The position numbers and the translations under genes are program-made. DNA of 64,000 nucleotides from Pseudomonas putida NBRC 14164 (GTDB lineage Bacteria; Pseudomonadota; Gammaproteobacteria; Pseudomonadales; Pseudomonadaceae). Below the pieces are notes generated by a model that had not been told where the DNA came from, did no database searches, and saw nothing but the letters and a program-made list of their open reading frames with translations. Below are positions 63,622-64,000 of this stretch, in pieces. The DNA lies in contig NC_021505.1 of the NCBI RefSeq assembly GCF_000412675.1, positions 2,412,501-2,476,500 of the forward strand, read 5' to 3'. The stretch's first letter is position 1, and the number at the start of each line of letters is the position of its first letter.

Positions 63622-64000
63622 GCAACAATCCCCTTGGCGGATTCGGTGAGGGTGCGGGCTTGCGCGAGGAAGTCCAGCAGCATCTTGTTGACTTCACGGG
63701 GTGCTTCTACCGGCATCATATGCCGTTGCTCGGCGAGGACCACACTGTGCGCACCCGGGATGCTGGCGGCGAGCTGGCGGGTCATGGCCGGGGTGGAGCC
63801 CGAGTCGAGTTCGCCCGTGGCGATCAGCGTCGGCACCTGGATGCTGCCCAGGTCGCCGGCGCGGTACATGTCCTGGGTGGCAAACAGCGAATACGTGGTG
63901 TGGTAGCCCTGCGGGTCGTTGCTCGCCAGCACCTGGCGAATGGCGGCGACCTGCGCCGGGTTGGCAGCCTTGTACTCACGGCTGAACCAGCGGTCGAGGG
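63618..64000 (-). CDS. Alpha/beta hydrolase, partial (5' end beyond the window)
   Basis: Only the C-terminal 126 residues or so are present; the frame is open to the window edge (LDRWFSREYKAANPAQVAAI upstream of the first possible GTG). The segment VPTLIATGELDSGSTPAM carries the acid residue and VLAEQRHMMPVEAP the catalytic His of an alpha/beta hydrolase, similar to 3-oxoadipate enol-lactonases and related C-C or ester hydrolases. The nucleophile serine is outside the window. It is the most upstream visible gene of the four-gene operon. Confidence 0.85.
   Translation of the reverse strand, partial: LDRWFSREYKAANPAQVAAIRQVLASNDPQGYHTTYSLFATQDMYRAGDLGSIQVPTLIATGELDSGSTPAMTRQLAASIPGAHSVVLAEQRHMMPVEAPREVNKMLLDFLAQARTLTESAKGIVA

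Noticed and set aside
61225..63906. 893-codon open frame antisense to the aldehyde dehydrogenase operon
   Set aside because: It crosses several well-supported genes and a REP pair; composition is that of an antisense shadow.

Overview
The window looks like a chromosome segment of a Pseudomonas putida-group bacterium. The protein families are typical of that group (creatinase whose active-site residues fall at the canonical positions, KatG, an NrtR/PncB/PncA set, GlxA-type AraC regulators, many LysR regulators and DMT exporters). The core sections also carry the paired, inverted REP-like hairpins common in P. putida intergenic spaces. I recognised no rRNA, tRNA, CRISPR array, transposase or integrase.

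Layout. 1-22 kb is core-like: a DMT exporter and LysR; katG; a creatine module (creatinase, MFS transporter, GlxA-type regulator); PssA; a DMT exporter and LysR; a membrane diguanylate cyclase; the nucleotide nucleosidase PpnN; a YeiH-type exporter with its divergent LysR; an NAD-salvage locus (pncA-pncB divergent from nrtR, with a palindromic operator candidate); and a single-domain response regulator divergent from an HWE/HisKA_2 sensor kinase.

22-43 kb is an accessory catabolic region with a less G/C-biased codon style and no REP pairs. It carries an MFS sugar porter, an OprB porin, hydroxyquinol 1,2-dioxygenase, maleylacetate reductase, two small proteins (Dabb and NTF2-like), two paralogous LysR regulators, an inositol-dehydrogenase-like Gfo/Idh/MocA enzyme, a second divergent Gfo/Idh/MocA enzyme, two IolE-like TIM barrels, a ChvE-GguA-GguB-type sugar ABC transporter, a LacI regulator and a membrane PQQ dehydrogenase preceded by two perfect LacI-type palindromes. 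The unusual point is that cyclitol/sugar-type enzymes are packed together with the lower pathway of hydroxyquinol (benzene-1,2,4-triol), while no aromatic hydroxylase is present. My inference is that the region may aromatise a cyclitol such as a deoxyinositol by oxidation plus two dehydrations, then cleave the ring and deliver 3-oxoadipate. A glycoside of a phenol is the main alternative. A palindrome shared by three transcription units suggests a regulon.

43-46.4 kb holds a second accessory operon: an amino-acid-type ABC binding protein and permease without an ATPase, followed by an NtaA/SnaA/DszA-type flavin monooxygenase.

46.4-64 kb returns to core style: a DMT exporter; an XRE-cupin regulator divergent from a GlnT-like glutamine-synthetase homologue with split glutamate-synthase-like GlxB-GlxC-GlxD and an Amt transporter; an NCS1 permease; an Lrp regulator divergent from a LysE exporter; a truncated second lysE abutting a PAS/GAF histidine kinase; a Nudix hydrolase and GntR regulator; and an operon with a PcaC-like protein, flavin reductase, aldehyde dehydrogenase and an alpha/beta hydrolase cut by the window end.
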